Position numbers and translations under genes: made by a program. A stretch of 64,000 nt of DNA from the IMG/VR virus record IMGVR_UViG_3300023174_000082, positions 52,951 to 116,950 of that record. One strand, written 5' to 3'. The stretch comes from a virus. A model generated the notes under the pieces. The model saw only the letters and a list, made by a program, of their open reading frames with translations. It was not told the origin of the DNA and made no database searches. Positions 1 through 7,800 of the stretch are shown in pieces (positions within the stretch are counted from its first letter, which is position 1; the number at the start of each line of letters is the position of its first letter).

Positions 1-207
1 CATTTGGCCCATGTCTCGAAACTCCATGATGATCATCCATTCAGGCATGTCTGCAATTGAACGAAATCCCATCTTGCATCGTGTGATACGATAGTCTACC
101 ATCTTGTCTTCAGAGATCAAATGATCAAAAAAACTTTTCATTCCGTTGACCCAGTCAAGGTCTGAGATGTCGCCTTCTTTGTCTGCCCAAATTGTGTATA
201 AATCCAT
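1..207 (-). CDS. Small hypothetical protein, DUF6614-like (C-terminus cut by window edge)
   Basis: The reading frame starts at the ATG whose complement is at 205-207 and is still open at base 1, so only the first 69 residues are seen. The N-terminus reads MDLYTIWADKEGDISDLDW and continues with a pattern ending in YRITRCKMGF and a short hydrophobic strand (WMIIMEF). From memory this resembles the small DUF6614 family, in which an N-terminal YxxWxxK strand is followed by a helix and an RxTRxKxGF strand in a ferredoxin-like fold. That assignment is an inference. It is the last visible gene of the minus-strand operon that begins with gp26, only 2 nt beyond the stop of the preceding gene. No function is known. 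Confidence 0.6.
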   Translation of the reverse strand, partial: MDLYTIWADKEGDISDLDWVNGMKSFFDHLISEDKMVDYRITRCKMGFRSIADMPEWMIIMEFRDMGQM

Positions 208-209
208 AG

Positions 210-644
210 TTACTCCAGTGGTCCTAGTATTTCAAATCCCGCCATGCTGGATTTGTATAAGTGTGCTTGCTCAAGATACAGGTATTGGAACCCTCGAGCC
301 TTGTAGATAGCACACTCTGCTTTCATTGTTTCAATTCCTAATCTCAACTTAGGATTGTTGTAGTTCCATGCAAATTGATCGCACAGTGCGTTATGATCAT
401 CATAGCGTTTGATTAACGAGAATGCAACCAATCGGTCATGGTCGTAGTACCCAATCACATCAGTCATTGGATCTGTATATCTGCTGTCAAATATGGGCAT
501 TACACTTGCAAAATGTTTGTATTTGCAATAGTCTCTATAGATAGAGTTTAGCTGTTTGATATCAGGGTTAAACAAGTACTCCCACTTTACACTTGGTGTA
601 TAGTTGGTTTGGCTAAGATCAATTCGTGCAAACTGATAGCTCAT
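210..644 (-). CDS. GNAT-fold-like protein (arginyl-tRNA-protein transferase C-domain resemblance)
   Basis: This 144-residue protein has a pattern of strands typical of a half GNAT fold. A central DVIGYYDHDRLVAFSLIKRY segment could be strands 2-4, and a late GFQYLYLEQAH strand is followed by YKSSMAGFEILGP. The late segment resembles the GLPYLYLGY...F.P region of arginyl/leucyl-tRNA-protein transferases and related GNAT proteins. No clear acetyl-CoA pyrophosphate loop (Q/RxxGxG/A) is visible, so catalytic activity is uncertain. Its ATG overlaps the stop of the upstream gene by 4 nt (ATGA), so the two are probably translationally coupled within the gp26 operon. The function is inferred only at fold level. 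Confidence 0.6.
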   Translation of the reverse strand: MSYQFARIDLSQTNYTPSVKWEYLFNPDIKQLNSIYRDYCKYKHFASVMPIFDSRYTDPMTDVIGYYDHDRLVAFSLIKRYDDHNALCDQFAWNYNNPKLRLGIETMKAECAIYKARGFQYLYLEQAHLYKSSMAGFEILGPLE

Positions 645-1141
645 CGTGGATCCCGGCGATGTTGGAACAATCCAGTAAGATATTCTTCTGGCCAGTTGTG
701 ATAGAATCCCTTCTCAGCCATTGTTCGGGCCTTGGCATCAAGATCGCTGAGACTCTGCACCAACGCCAGTGCATATGTTCCTTGGTTCATACACACGCCG
801 TTGATCATTTCTACATCTGAGGGATGGTCTTCTAGTGCAAGAAGATCCTTGCGTAGTAAAAATTCTTTGTTGGCAATCTTCAAACTGTCACTGAACAATT
901 CATATGGCCATTCTACTGGATTGTATGCATAGATTACAACTTCCCATTTGCCCATACCCCAGTGTGCTTGATTTTTTAAATCAAAATAAGGATGCACACC
1001 CACTCGCACATCGTAGCTTTTTTTCATTCTTGCTGAGCGTGCGTATGGGCAAGGAGCCCAGCCTCCTAAAGCAGGATGTGGAACTTCCACAAAGTTCACA
1101 ATCCAGTTTTCAATATCTTGAGTAACTGTTTCTATATCCAT
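641..1141 (-). CDS. Conserved-looking hypothetical protein with a CPYAR motif
   Basis: This is a 166-residue soluble protein with no signal peptide or membrane segment. The N-terminal third has a Trp/Pro-rich stretch with GGWAPCPYARSARMKKSYDV. The middle holds a WEVVIYAYNP strand, and the C-terminal half is mainly helical, with MAEKGFYHNWPEEYLTGLF near the end. I do not recognise the family with certainty. The small Cys-Pro-Tyr-Ala-Arg motif may be a metal or active-site feature. It overlaps gp51 upstream by 1-3 nt and the next gene by 4 nt, so it belongs to the same compact operon as the tail-assembly genes, although it is not itself an obvious structural protein. Confidence 0.65.
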   Translation of the reverse strand: MDIETVTQDIENWIVNFVEVPHPALGGWAPCPYARSARMKKSYDVRVGVHPYFDLKNQAHWGMGKWEVVIYAYNPVEWPYELFSDSLKIANKEFLLRKDLLALEDHPSDVEMINGVCMNQGTYALALVQSLSDLDAKARTMAEKGFYHNWPEEYLTGLFQHRRDPR

Positions 1142-1371
1142 TAGAAATACGGCAATTTTGTTTTGTTGGTCGTTTCCATGTTTTCTTCAGCAATCTTGCT
1201 AATCATTTTTCTTTCAGTGAAACTTAGTGCCAGCACCTGATCGTAGGTGAGTCCGCCGCGCATCAACCAAGCCAATCTTAAACTGTTTGATCTAATTGCG
1301 TTGGCCTCCTGATCAAGGCTGTCAATGTACTCGCCAATTTCCTCTACTGGGAGGATCAGGAGGCGGCTTCG
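1141..1371 (-). CDS. 51: gp51-like baseplate-hub assembly protein, probably made as a gp26-gp51 frameshift fusion
   Basis: The frame encodes about 76 residues downstream of gp26 in the -1 frame. It contains NSLRLAWLMRGGLTYDQ, then ALSFTERKMISKIAEEN, and ends TTNKTKLPYF. This pattern (helix, MRGGL, S-x-E-R, ENxxTT, LPxF) matches my memory of the short gp51-like protein that follows gp26 in cyanophage-type T4 phages. No ATG lies upstream of the conserved region; the first ATG would remove roughly half of it. The frame runs directly out of a canonical T TTT TTC heptamer at the end of gp26, so a -1 frameshift would give a fusion of about 353 residues. The alternative is an independent unusual start, for example the in-frame ATT at 1296-1294, which is 8 nt after AGGAGG. 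Confidence 0.75.
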   Translation of the reverse strand, partial: RSRLLILPVEEIGEYIDSLDQEANAIRSNSLRLAWLMRGGLTYDQVLALSFTERKMISKIAEENMETTNKTKLPYF

Positions 1372-1377
1372 AAAAAA
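1304..1377 (-). promoter_or_regulatory. Predicted programmed -1 ribosomal frameshift signal
   Basis: On the minus strand the gp26 codons AAT TTT TTC form the slippery heptamer T TTT TTC, complementary to 1371-1377. A 6-nt spacer follows (1370-1365). Then comes GCCTCCTGATC (1364-1354), which pairs perfectly over 11 bp with GATCAGGAGGC (1314-1304) across a 39-nt loop. The gp26 stop codon TGA (1358-1356) lies inside the first stem arm. Slipping back one base on this heptamer enters the gp51 frame exactly at CGA. Heptamer, spacer and stem all match the classical architecture of -1 frameshift sites. Confidence 0.75.
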
Positions 1378-2201
1378 TTTGTAAGATCCAGATTCAGTGC
1401 TTGATCATGTTCGTGATTGCATTCACTGCAGGTGAGATGCACAGGTTTGAGTTCTGTACGATTGCGCAATTCAACTGCGTGATCTCTAACAGCAACAAAA
1501 ATTTGACGATCGCAGTTTTGCAAAAATTCATCAATGTGCTCGGACTCTGACACAACAGACTGTGGTGTACGAATTGCTGAAATTGAGTACTTGAGAGCTC
1601 GCATGGTCAGCTGAGTCAACGTTTTCATCACTTCGGCTAGTTTTTGTAACTTGTCGTCTTCACTGAGTTCAGTATCCATGCTAATGTTGCGCATCATGCG
1701 TTGATTTTCAAATTGCTCAAGATTGATTTCGTTTTGTTTTTCATAACTCATTGGATGAAAATAAATTTCCAAATCTCCATAAGTCACTGTGGCAGAAAAG
1801 TCAGGCATGGTCAACTGATCCAGTGCATTGCGCAAGTCTAACGCAAAACTCTCAATGTGTTTGCAAGCAGGACAAGTGGTTTCAATTTCAAGCTCGTGAC
1901 CGTAGCTGGCAATACGAATAGCAACCAGGATAGAGTTTAAATCTGCCACAGGAGCATGCCAGGCATTTTTAATTGACGGCACACAACTGTGTATCACATT
2001 GACCACAGCTTGCCCGCTAAACAGTGCATCTGGCGTGCGATAGGTAATTTCGTCAATGGCTGTCATGGGATAAACAGGCAGCTCACCGTTTTGAGGCACG
2101 TCTAAGCTGCCTTCTGGCCAGTATTTGCCCTCGCTGGGCAACCGCAAGTAAATTGCTGGTTGTCTAAAAAATTGTCTAAGTGGATTGTGATTTTGGTTCA
2201 T
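1356..2201 (-). CDS. 26: gp26-like baseplate hub / tail assembly protein with zinc-ribbon cysteines
   Basis: This 281-residue protein begins with NPLRQFFRQPAIYLRLPSEG and continues with LPVYPMTAIDEITYRTPDAL and VIHSCVPSIKNAW. These blocks are characteristic of the T4-like gp26 family (T4_baseplate, PF12322). Two CxxC pairs, CPACK near residue 110 and CSECNH near residue 258, probably bind one zinc. It is longer than T4 gp26 (208 residues). It is the first gene of the minus-strand operon and is divergent from the tape-measure gene, with only 41 nt between them. Its last codons carry the frameshift heptamer, so two products are expected: gp26 alone, and a minority gp26-gp51 fusion. The role in tail/baseplate assembly comes from family knowledge; the chaperone analogy is inference. 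Confidence 0.85.
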   Translation of the reverse strand: MNQNHNPLRQFFRQPAIYLRLPSEGKYWPEGSLDVPQNGELPVYPMTAIDEITYRTPDALFSGQAVVNVIHSCVPSIKNAWHAPVADLNSILVAIRIASYGHELEIETTCPACKHIESFALDLRNALDQLTMPDFSATVTYGDLEIYFHPMSYEKQNEINLEQFENQRMMRNISMDTELSEDDKLQKLAEVMKTLTQLTMRALKYSISAIRTPQSVVSESEHIDEFLQNCDRQIFVAVRDHAVELRNRTELKPVHLTCSECNHEHDQALNLDLTNFFEAAS

Positions 2202-2211
2202 AGTGTACCCA

Positions 2212-2217
2212 TAAATA
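2212..2217 (+). promoter_or_regulatory. Late-promoter-like TAAATA upstream of the tape-measure gene
   Basis: The sequence CATAAATA matches the T4 late -10 element (TATAAATA) at seven of eight bases. It ends 25 nt before the ATG at 2243, and a weak AGGTG ribosome-binding site lies between. Confidence 0.55.
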
Positions 2218-2242
2218 TACTTCTACTTATAGGTGTTTTTCA

Positions 2243-5200
2243 ATGGCGGACGTAAATCAAGCATCACAAGAAATGGCTGAAGTCATAGCACAAGTGTCTG
2301 ACGACCTTAGACGTTTTGGGCGAGTTACCGAAGATACTCAAGCAGCACTGGCAGCTGGCAGTTTTCGCCGAGCAAAAGAACTTGACAAAGCCAGTGCGTT
2401 AACAGCAGGTGCGTTAGGAAATCTGGCAGGTGCAGGTCTAGCAGCCGGCAAAGCCATGTATGATGGCCAAAAAGGCGCCGCGGCATTTAACAGTTCACTT
2501 GACAGCATGAGCAAAGCAGTTACCGCAGCCGGTGCTGCGTTGACTTTCTTGGTTCCTGGCGGATTTTTAATCAAAGCTCTAATTGGCCTGGGCACAGCCG
2601 CAGTTGGCGCCAGTATTAAGATGACTCAAGCGGCCAACGACATGGCCGACAATTTGTTCTCAGCCAATAGCAAAATGGCCAAATCTGGCCTGGCAGCATC
2701 AGATGGCATGACTGGCATATTCCGCGACGCCAAGAAGCTTGGCCTGAGCATGAAAGAGTTGGGTGTATACACCAATGCAGTAGCAGCCAACAGCGCAGAA
2801 TTGGCCTTGTTCAAGGGCACAGCATTTGAAGGACGTAAAGCATTTGCTGACATTGGTGCGTCAATGAAGCCATTCCGCGCCAGCTTGGAAGGCGCAGGTA
2901 TCAGTCTTGAAGATCAAATTGCAGGCACTGCTGGCTATTTGAGATTGCAAACTCAAATAGGACAAAGTCAAAACAAAAGCACAACAGAACTAGCCAATGG
3001 TGCTAGAAAATATCTAGTTGAAATGGATGGACTCAGCAAGCTCACAGGCATGCAACGTGAGGAGATGGAAAAACAAATGGAAGCTGCTAGAAGCGAGCAG
3101 CGTTTCCGGGCCAAACTAGATGCCATGCGAGCATCTGGAGATGCCCGACAAATTGCTGCTGCTGATAAGATGGAAAGAGCCAACATTCTTATCAGCAAAC
3201 AAGCACCAGAGTTAGGACAAGCATTTAGAGATGCCAGTTCAGGTGTGCTCACAAGTGATGCAGCAGTTAAAGGGCTGATTGGCACACAAGGCAAGCTGTT
3301 ACAAGTGACTGATCAATTGGCAAATGGTCAAATTGACGAGTATCAAACGTTCAAACAGTTGGGTCAGGCTGCTGGACAGTTTGGTAAAGACATGAACTTT
3401 ACAGCTCAGCTGGGCTTGCTGAATGATTTCAGCATTGATTATGCGCAGGCAATGAAAATTGGTATTGCCACAACAAAAGACACTTCTGAACTGGCTGCGT
3501 TAATTGCAGAAGAACAAAAGAAACAAATGGGCTCGCAGAATGACGCCAACACCAAGGCCATGGCTGATCTCAGAGAAAAACAACGCAATCTCAATGAGAT
3601 GCTGGAAACTACAATAGCTAACCAGATGGGCACAGCTATATCAATGAGCAACGCTCTAGCCAATGCCACAACACCTATTGCCACGGCATTTGACAGACTT
3701 GCACCATTGATGGAAAAATTCATAATCCAAATGACAAAACTCACCGACTTCTTGGCAGAAAAACTGGGATATATTGTTAACAAGAGTATTGATGTAGTAG
3801 AAGCCACACAAAAAGACGGCATGGGCGGATTTTACAGATCTGGTGGCAGTGAATTAGTTGGGTCTGGTGTTGGTGCAGTAGCTGGTGGAGTAAAAGGCGC
3901 AGCCATGGGTGCGGCTCTAGGTAGTGTGGTGCCAGTGCTTGGCACAGCTATTGGTGCCGCCCTGGGCGGATTGGTTGGTGGTGTGGGTGGTTATTATGGG
4001 GGCAAGGTATTGGGTATGGGCGCTGATGCACTAGGTACCGCAGTAACTCCTCCTGGGCGTGCCGCCGGTGGTCCTGTCAGCAGACGAAATCCCTATATTG
4101 TGGGCGAGCGTGGCCCAGAACTCATGGTTCCTGAACAAGCAGGAAAAATTATCAACAATGACAAACTAAGCAAGATGTTTGAGTCCATGGCTTCTTCTGT
4201 ATCTTCAGGACAAGTTAGTGTTGATATGATATCTCAAGTGATGGGCAGCTCTGTAACTGTTGTAACCACAACCAATAGCGAACTGACTGACAATTTAAAA
4301 ACTACACAAAACGTTGGCAACACATATCAAGCAATACTGAAATCTGTTGACGAGCTAAATGACAAAACCAAAAAAACAACAGAGTCTGCAATTACAGCTC
4401 AACGAGAAACTCTAACAGACATACAACGCATTGAACGTTACACTGATCAAGACATGAAACGCACAAAAGAGTTTGTGGATTTTCATAAAAAATATCTTGA
4501 CAGTATCACCCAGATATTGGGTGAAAACTTAGAGCTATTGCAAGAACAATCAGAACAAAGTGGTTCTGCTGGTGCAGGCGGCGCTCCAGGCATGGGCGGA
4601 GGTACAGGACTGAAAATTCCAGCAGCGCCACCAGCCGGAGGCATGGGCGGAGGTACAGGGGTTAGGGCTGGCGGCGGCCAAGGCGTACAAGTTAAAAATC
4701 AAAACGATTTGTTGTCCATGGGTCTTAAATTTGATCCCAAACGTGATGTACAAGCAGAAGGTGCGGCAATCAGTCCCAAGTTAATTGAGCTGGCCAAGAA
4801 CGTTCAAAGTCTCATACCAGGATTTTCAGCATTCACAGGAATGAATGATCAGTACCACAACGAAAAGCATCCACGAAGCTTGCACGCCAAAGGTCAAGCC
4901 ATGGACTTTGTGCTAAACAAAAAGCCCACAAAAGAAGAAGGTGAAAGCATTGTTAGTTGGCTCAAACAGTCAGGAGCCAGTCTTGCCTTAGATGAATACA
5001 ACAACGCTAATCAGCACACAACAGGCGGCCACTTCCATGCAGAAATTCCTGCATTTGGCGACGGAGGCATGGTAGACAAAGCCACACTGGCGTTGATTGG
5101 TGAAAAAGGTCCAGAAGCTGTGATTCCCATGGACGGCAAAGAAATTCCACTGAATATATCCAAGCCAATTCCAATCAAGCTGGATCTCAAAGATGTATTT

Positions 5201-5695
5201 GCCGAAGGAGGCATTGGCCCAACATTTGGCGGCATGAACGAATACACTGGTTACAACATGGGCCACATGTCAACTGATTTGAGTGCAGTGAAAGAAATTG
5301 CTGCCAGCATGGGCGCCTTTGACAAAGCATCACAAACCATCACAGATCCAGCAACCTGGAAAGAAATTATAAATTCAGGCATTGCTATGAATTACGATCT
5401 TGGCATGGCCAAAATTGGTACTCAAATGGGAGACGGTATAGGACAAGAAATGGCACAACGTCTGAATGACATTGTGGCTGAAAATGGTGTGAGTCAAAAG
5501 GAAGCATTTGATATCATGCGAACAGAGTTTGTAGAAGCCATGAAAACAATCACAACAGAAATGTTCCAGAAAATGGCCAAAGAATCAGCCACACCAGAAA
5601 CAGATGCGCTGATTGCTGGCATTGATGCGCTAATTGCCAAGCAGAGTGAAGCCAACGACATCAGCAAGAAGATACTCCAGGTGAGTGCAAACTAA
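2243..5695 (+). CDS. Tape-measure-like tail protein with an M15-type peptidase-like domain
   Basis: The protein has 1150 residues. The first 500 are alanine-rich and helical. A glycine-zipper hydrophobic stretch follows at about 538-598. Next is the GERGPELMVP motif (about 621) that recurs in phage tape measures, then coiled coil to about 770, a Gly/Ala/Pro linker, and a compact domain at about 835-940. That domain has SLHAKGQAMDF (His881, Asp888) and GGHFHAEI (His930, His932), the Hx6D...HxH zinc pattern of D-Ala-D-Ala carboxypeptidase-like enzymes. A second GEKGPEAVIP motif lies near 952. T4 gp29 is about half this length, so the virion tail would be longer or the extra domains would be appended. 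Position between gp26/gp51 and the head genes fits a tape measure. The peptidoglycan-cutting role during injection is inferred. Confidence 0.8.
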   Translation: MADVNQASQEMAEVIAQVSDDLRRFGRVTEDTQAALAAGSFRRAKELDKASALTAGALGNLAGAGLAAGKAMYDGQKGAAAFNSSLDSMSKAVTAAGAALTFLVPGGFLIKALIGLGTAAVGASIKMTQAANDMADNLFSANSKMAKSGLAASDGMTGIFRDAKKLGLSMKELGVYTNAVAANSAELALFKGTAFEGRKAFADIGASMKPFRASLEGAGISLEDQIAGTAGYLRLQTQIGQSQNKSTTELANGARKYLVEMDGLSKLTGMQREEMEKQMEAARSEQRFRAKLDAMRASGDARQIAAADKMERANILISKQAPELGQAFRDASSGVLTSDAAVKGLIGTQGKLLQVTDQLANGQIDEYQTFKQLGQAAGQFGKDMNFTAQLGLLNDFSIDYAQAMKIGIATTKDTSELAALIAEEQKKQMGSQNDANTKAMADLREKQRNLNEMLETTIANQMGTAISMSNALANATTPIATAFDRLAPLMEKFIIQMTKLTDFLAEKLGYIVNKSIDVVEATQKDGMGGFYRSGGSELVGSGVGAVAGGVKGAAMGAALGSVVPVLGTAIGAALGGLVGGVGGYYGGKVLGMGADALGTAVTPPGRAAGGPVSRRNPYIVGERGPELMVPEQAGKIINNDKLSKMFESMASSVSSGQVSVDMISQVMGSSVTVVTTTNSELTDNLKTTQNVGNTYQAILKSVDELNDKTKKTTESAITAQRETLTDIQRIERYTDQDMKRTKEFVDFHKKYLDSITQILGENLELLQEQSEQSGSAGAGGAPGMGGGTGLKIPAAPPAGGMGGGTGVRAGGGQGVQVKNQNDLLSMGLKFDPKRDVQAEGAAISPKLIELAKNVQSLIPGFSAFTGMNDQYHNEKHPRSLHAKGQAMDFVLNKKPTKEEGESIVSWLKQSGASLALDEYNNANQHTTGGHFHAEIPAFGDGGMVDKATLALIGEKGPEAVIPMDGKEIPLNISKPIPIKLDLKDVFAEGGIGPTFGGMNEYTGYNMGHMSTDLSAVKEIAASMGAFDKASQTITDPATWKEIINSGIAMNYDLGMAKIGTQMGDGIGQEMAQRLNDIVAENGVSQKEAFDIMRTEFVEAMKTITTEMFQKMAKESATPETDALIAGIDALIAKQSEANDISKKILQVSAN

Positions 5696-5698
5696 CGG

Positions 5699-5704
5699 TA
5701 AATA
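5699..5704 (+). promoter_or_regulatory. Late-promoter-like TAAATA immediately before gp20
   Basis: The sequence GGTAAATA ends 7 nt before the gp20 ATG at 5712, and no Shine-Dalgarno sequence lies between. If this is a late promoter, transcription would start at or next to the ATG. Confidence 0.5.
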
Positions 5705-5711
5705 AACAACC

Positions 5712-7481
5712 ATGGCAGAACCCAAACAACAAGGCTGGCGCAAATATTTCAAAGTTGCAGACACATCTGGAGTGATGAGTCCAATTTCTGGCAAAAATCA
5801 GTATGGACTACCCAACTACGGCAAAAACGACGGCACTGACTCGTTGATCAACGATTTTACCTTTAGAAATTATGCCAGTAGACTGCCTGAAGTGTATTCA
5901 GGTCACCCCAACAGAGTAGAGCGTTACAACCAGTATGAGAACATGGACATGGACTCAGAAATCAACGCCTGCTTGGACATTATTGCTGAGTTCTCCACAC
6001 AAATTAATCAATCAAACGCCACCCCGTTTGACATTCAATACAACGAAACACCCACAGACCACGAAGTTGACATCATTAAAAAACAACTGCAACAGTGGGT
6101 CAAGTTGAACAAGTTGGATCAGCGTATATTCAAACTGTTTCGCAACACCATCAAGTATGGCGATCAAGTGTTTGTGCGTGACCCAGAAACGTTTGAAATG
6201 TACTGGGTTGACATGACCAAAGTTGCTAGAGTTATTGTGAACGAGTCAGAAGGCAAACGCCCTGAACAGTATGTTATCCGTGACATCAATCCCAACTTCC
6301 AGAACATGACTGTGGCAGCAAAAACTACCACAGACTACATGACCAATCCTGTGACAGGCTCAATATCTGGCGCAGCCAACTACACCATGCCCAATGGTGG
6401 CTCTGGTGGCGGTGTAGGCAACAGTCGCTTTATGACTGCCATGAATGAAACATGTTTGGATGCCAAACATGTGGTACACATGAGTCTGAACGAAGGTTTA
6501 GACGTATTTTGGCCATTTGGGCGCAGTATACTAGAGCAAATTTACAAAGTATTCAAGCAGAAAGAACTGCTAGAAGATTCAATTTTAATTTATCGTGTGA
6601 GCCGTGCTCCGGAGCGTAGAATCTTTAAAATTGACGTGGGCAACATGCCCAGCCACTTGGCCATGGCGTTTGTGGAACGTGTTAAAAACGAAATGCATCA
6701 ACGACGAATCCCTACCATAACAGGTGGCGGAGCCAACATGATGGATTCGTCTTACAATCCACTTTCGATCAACGAAGACTACTTTTTCCCCCAGGGCCAA
6801 GACGGTCGTGGCTCATCAGTTGAGACATTGCCCGGCGGACAAAATCTAGGCGAAATTGACGATTTAAAGTATTTTAACAACAAAATGGCCCGTGGTTTGC
6901 GTGTGCCATCAAGCTATTTGCCCACTGGTCCAGACGACTCAGACCGTGCTTTTTCAGACGGAAAAGTAGGCACAGCCCTTATACAAGAGTACAGATTCAA
7001 TCAATATTGCGAGCGTTTGCAAGGGCATATTTCACAAAAACTAGACGATGAATTCAAGATGTTCCTCAAATGGCGCGGGTTTAACATAGACTCTGGCCTG
7101 TTTAGTTTGAAGTTTTCTCCACCTCAAAACTTTGCAAGTTACCGTCAAAGTGAGTTGGACAACACAAGAATACAAGCATTTACACAGTTAGAACAACTGC
7201 CTTACATGAGCAAGCGTTTTATGTTGGAACGTTTCTTGGGATTGACTGAAGACGAAATCAAAGAAAACGAAGAGCTGTGGCGTGAAGAACGTGATCAGCC
7301 CGAAATGCAAAGTTCAGGTGGCGCCGACTTACGTTCTGTGGGTATTACTCCGGGCGGCATGGAAACTGATATCAACACAGGCGAAGAAATTGGACAAATG
7401 CAACAACCTGGCGCAGGTGAAATGGTTGGCCCGGGTGCTGCTCCGGGTGCTGCCCCAGGCGGAACTCCAGGCGGAGTATAA
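5712..7481 (+). CDS. 20: Portal vertex protein gp20
   Basis: At 589 residues this is slightly longer than T4 gp20 (524). Recognisable portal features include the N-terminal LPEVYSGHPNRVERYNQYEN-type block, DMDSEINACLDIIAEFSTQ (about 79-97), the clip/stem region with FWPFGRSILEQIYKVFKQKE, the RVSRAPERRIFKIDVGNMP segment, and LPGGQNLGEIDDLKYFNNK followed by the GLRVPSSYLP block. The C-terminus is Gly/Pro/Met-rich and disordered. Twelve copies would form the DNA channel and the docking site for gp17 and the neck. It is the first gene of the head cassette. Its stop codon TAA is embedded in the next gene's TATAAATA element. Confidence 0.95.
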   Translation: MAEPKQQGWRKYFKVADTSGVMSPISGKNQYGLPNYGKNDGTDSLINDFTFRNYASRLPEVYSGHPNRVERYNQYENMDMDSEINACLDIIAEFSTQINQSNATPFDIQYNETPTDHEVDIIKKQLQQWVKLNKLDQRIFKLFRNTIKYGDQVFVRDPETFEMYWVDMTKVARVIVNESEGKRPEQYVIRDINPNFQNMTVAAKTTTDYMTNPVTGSISGAANYTMPNGGSGGGVGNSRFMTAMNETCLDAKHVVHMSLNEGLDVFWPFGRSILEQIYKVFKQKELLEDSILIYRVSRAPERRIFKIDVGNMPSHLAMAFVERVKNEMHQRRIPTITGGGANMMDSSYNPLSINEDYFFPQGQDGRGSSVETLPGGQNLGEIDDLKYFNNKMARGLRVPSSYLPTGPDDSDRAFSDGKVGTALIQEYRFNQYCERLQGHISQKLDDEFKMFLKWRGFNIDSGLFSLKFSPPQNFASYRQSELDNTRIQAFTQLEQLPYMSKRFMLERFLGLTEDEIKENEELWREERDQPEMQSSGGADLRSVGITPGGMETDINTGEEIGQMQQPGAGEMVGPGAAPGAAPGGTPGGV

Positions 7482-7484
7482 ATA
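7477..7484 (+). promoter_or_regulatory. Perfect T4 late promoter consensus TATAAATA
   Basis: This is an exact TATAAATA overlapping the gp20 stop codon. It ends 5 nt before the ATG at 7490, and no ribosome-binding site lies between. Confidence 0.6.
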
Positions 7485-7489
7485 TAAAC

Positions 7490-7708
7490 ATGCTCCTACA
7501 AGAATTTTGGAAAAAAGATCCTGAAGCCTATCAAGATCTATCGCAAGACAACAGTCAACCGCAACTGGGTGATCTGCGCAAAACTCGCTTGACATTAAGA
7601 CAGCTTAACAAGTTGAGAAAAATGAATGACGTCCGTGCATTCGAATACAAAGAAAAACTCAAACTAGTGCGACAACAGTACGCACCGCCTCCAGCCCCTG
7701 TGGCTTAA
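7490..7708 (+). CDS. Small head-cassette protein between gp20 and the core genes (gp67-position)
   Basis: This 72-residue, highly charged helical protein starts MLLQEFWKKDPEAYQDLSQD and has a basic middle (RKTRLTLRQLNKLRKMNDVR) and a Pro-rich tail ending PPPAPVA. It lies in the slot where T4 carries gene 67 (prohead core protein). I see no convincing sequence match to gp67, so the assignment is positional. The mixed-charge helix and its size are compatible with a core or portal-associated role. Confidence 0.65.
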   Translation: MLLQEFWKKDPEAYQDLSQDNSQPQLGDLRKTRLTLRQLNKLRKMNDVRAFEYKEKLKLVRQQYAPPPAPVA

Positions 7709-7762
7709 TTGGCATTTATCGCCATTTTGACTCCTTAAACAGCAGAGTTTTTGGTTGTTATG

Positions 7763-7768
7763 TAAATA
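7763..7768 (+). promoter_or_regulatory. Late-promoter-like TAAATA before the acidic core gene
   Basis: The sequence TGTAAATA ends 32 nt before the ATG at 7801. A good ribosome-binding site (ATAGGAG, about 7784-7790) lies between. The 92-nt gap between the two genes otherwise contains only a weak TGGC/GCCA inverted repeat near 7720. Confidence 0.5.
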
Positions 7769-7800
7769 ACAGCACACTTTACCTATAGGAGTTTTCCCTT

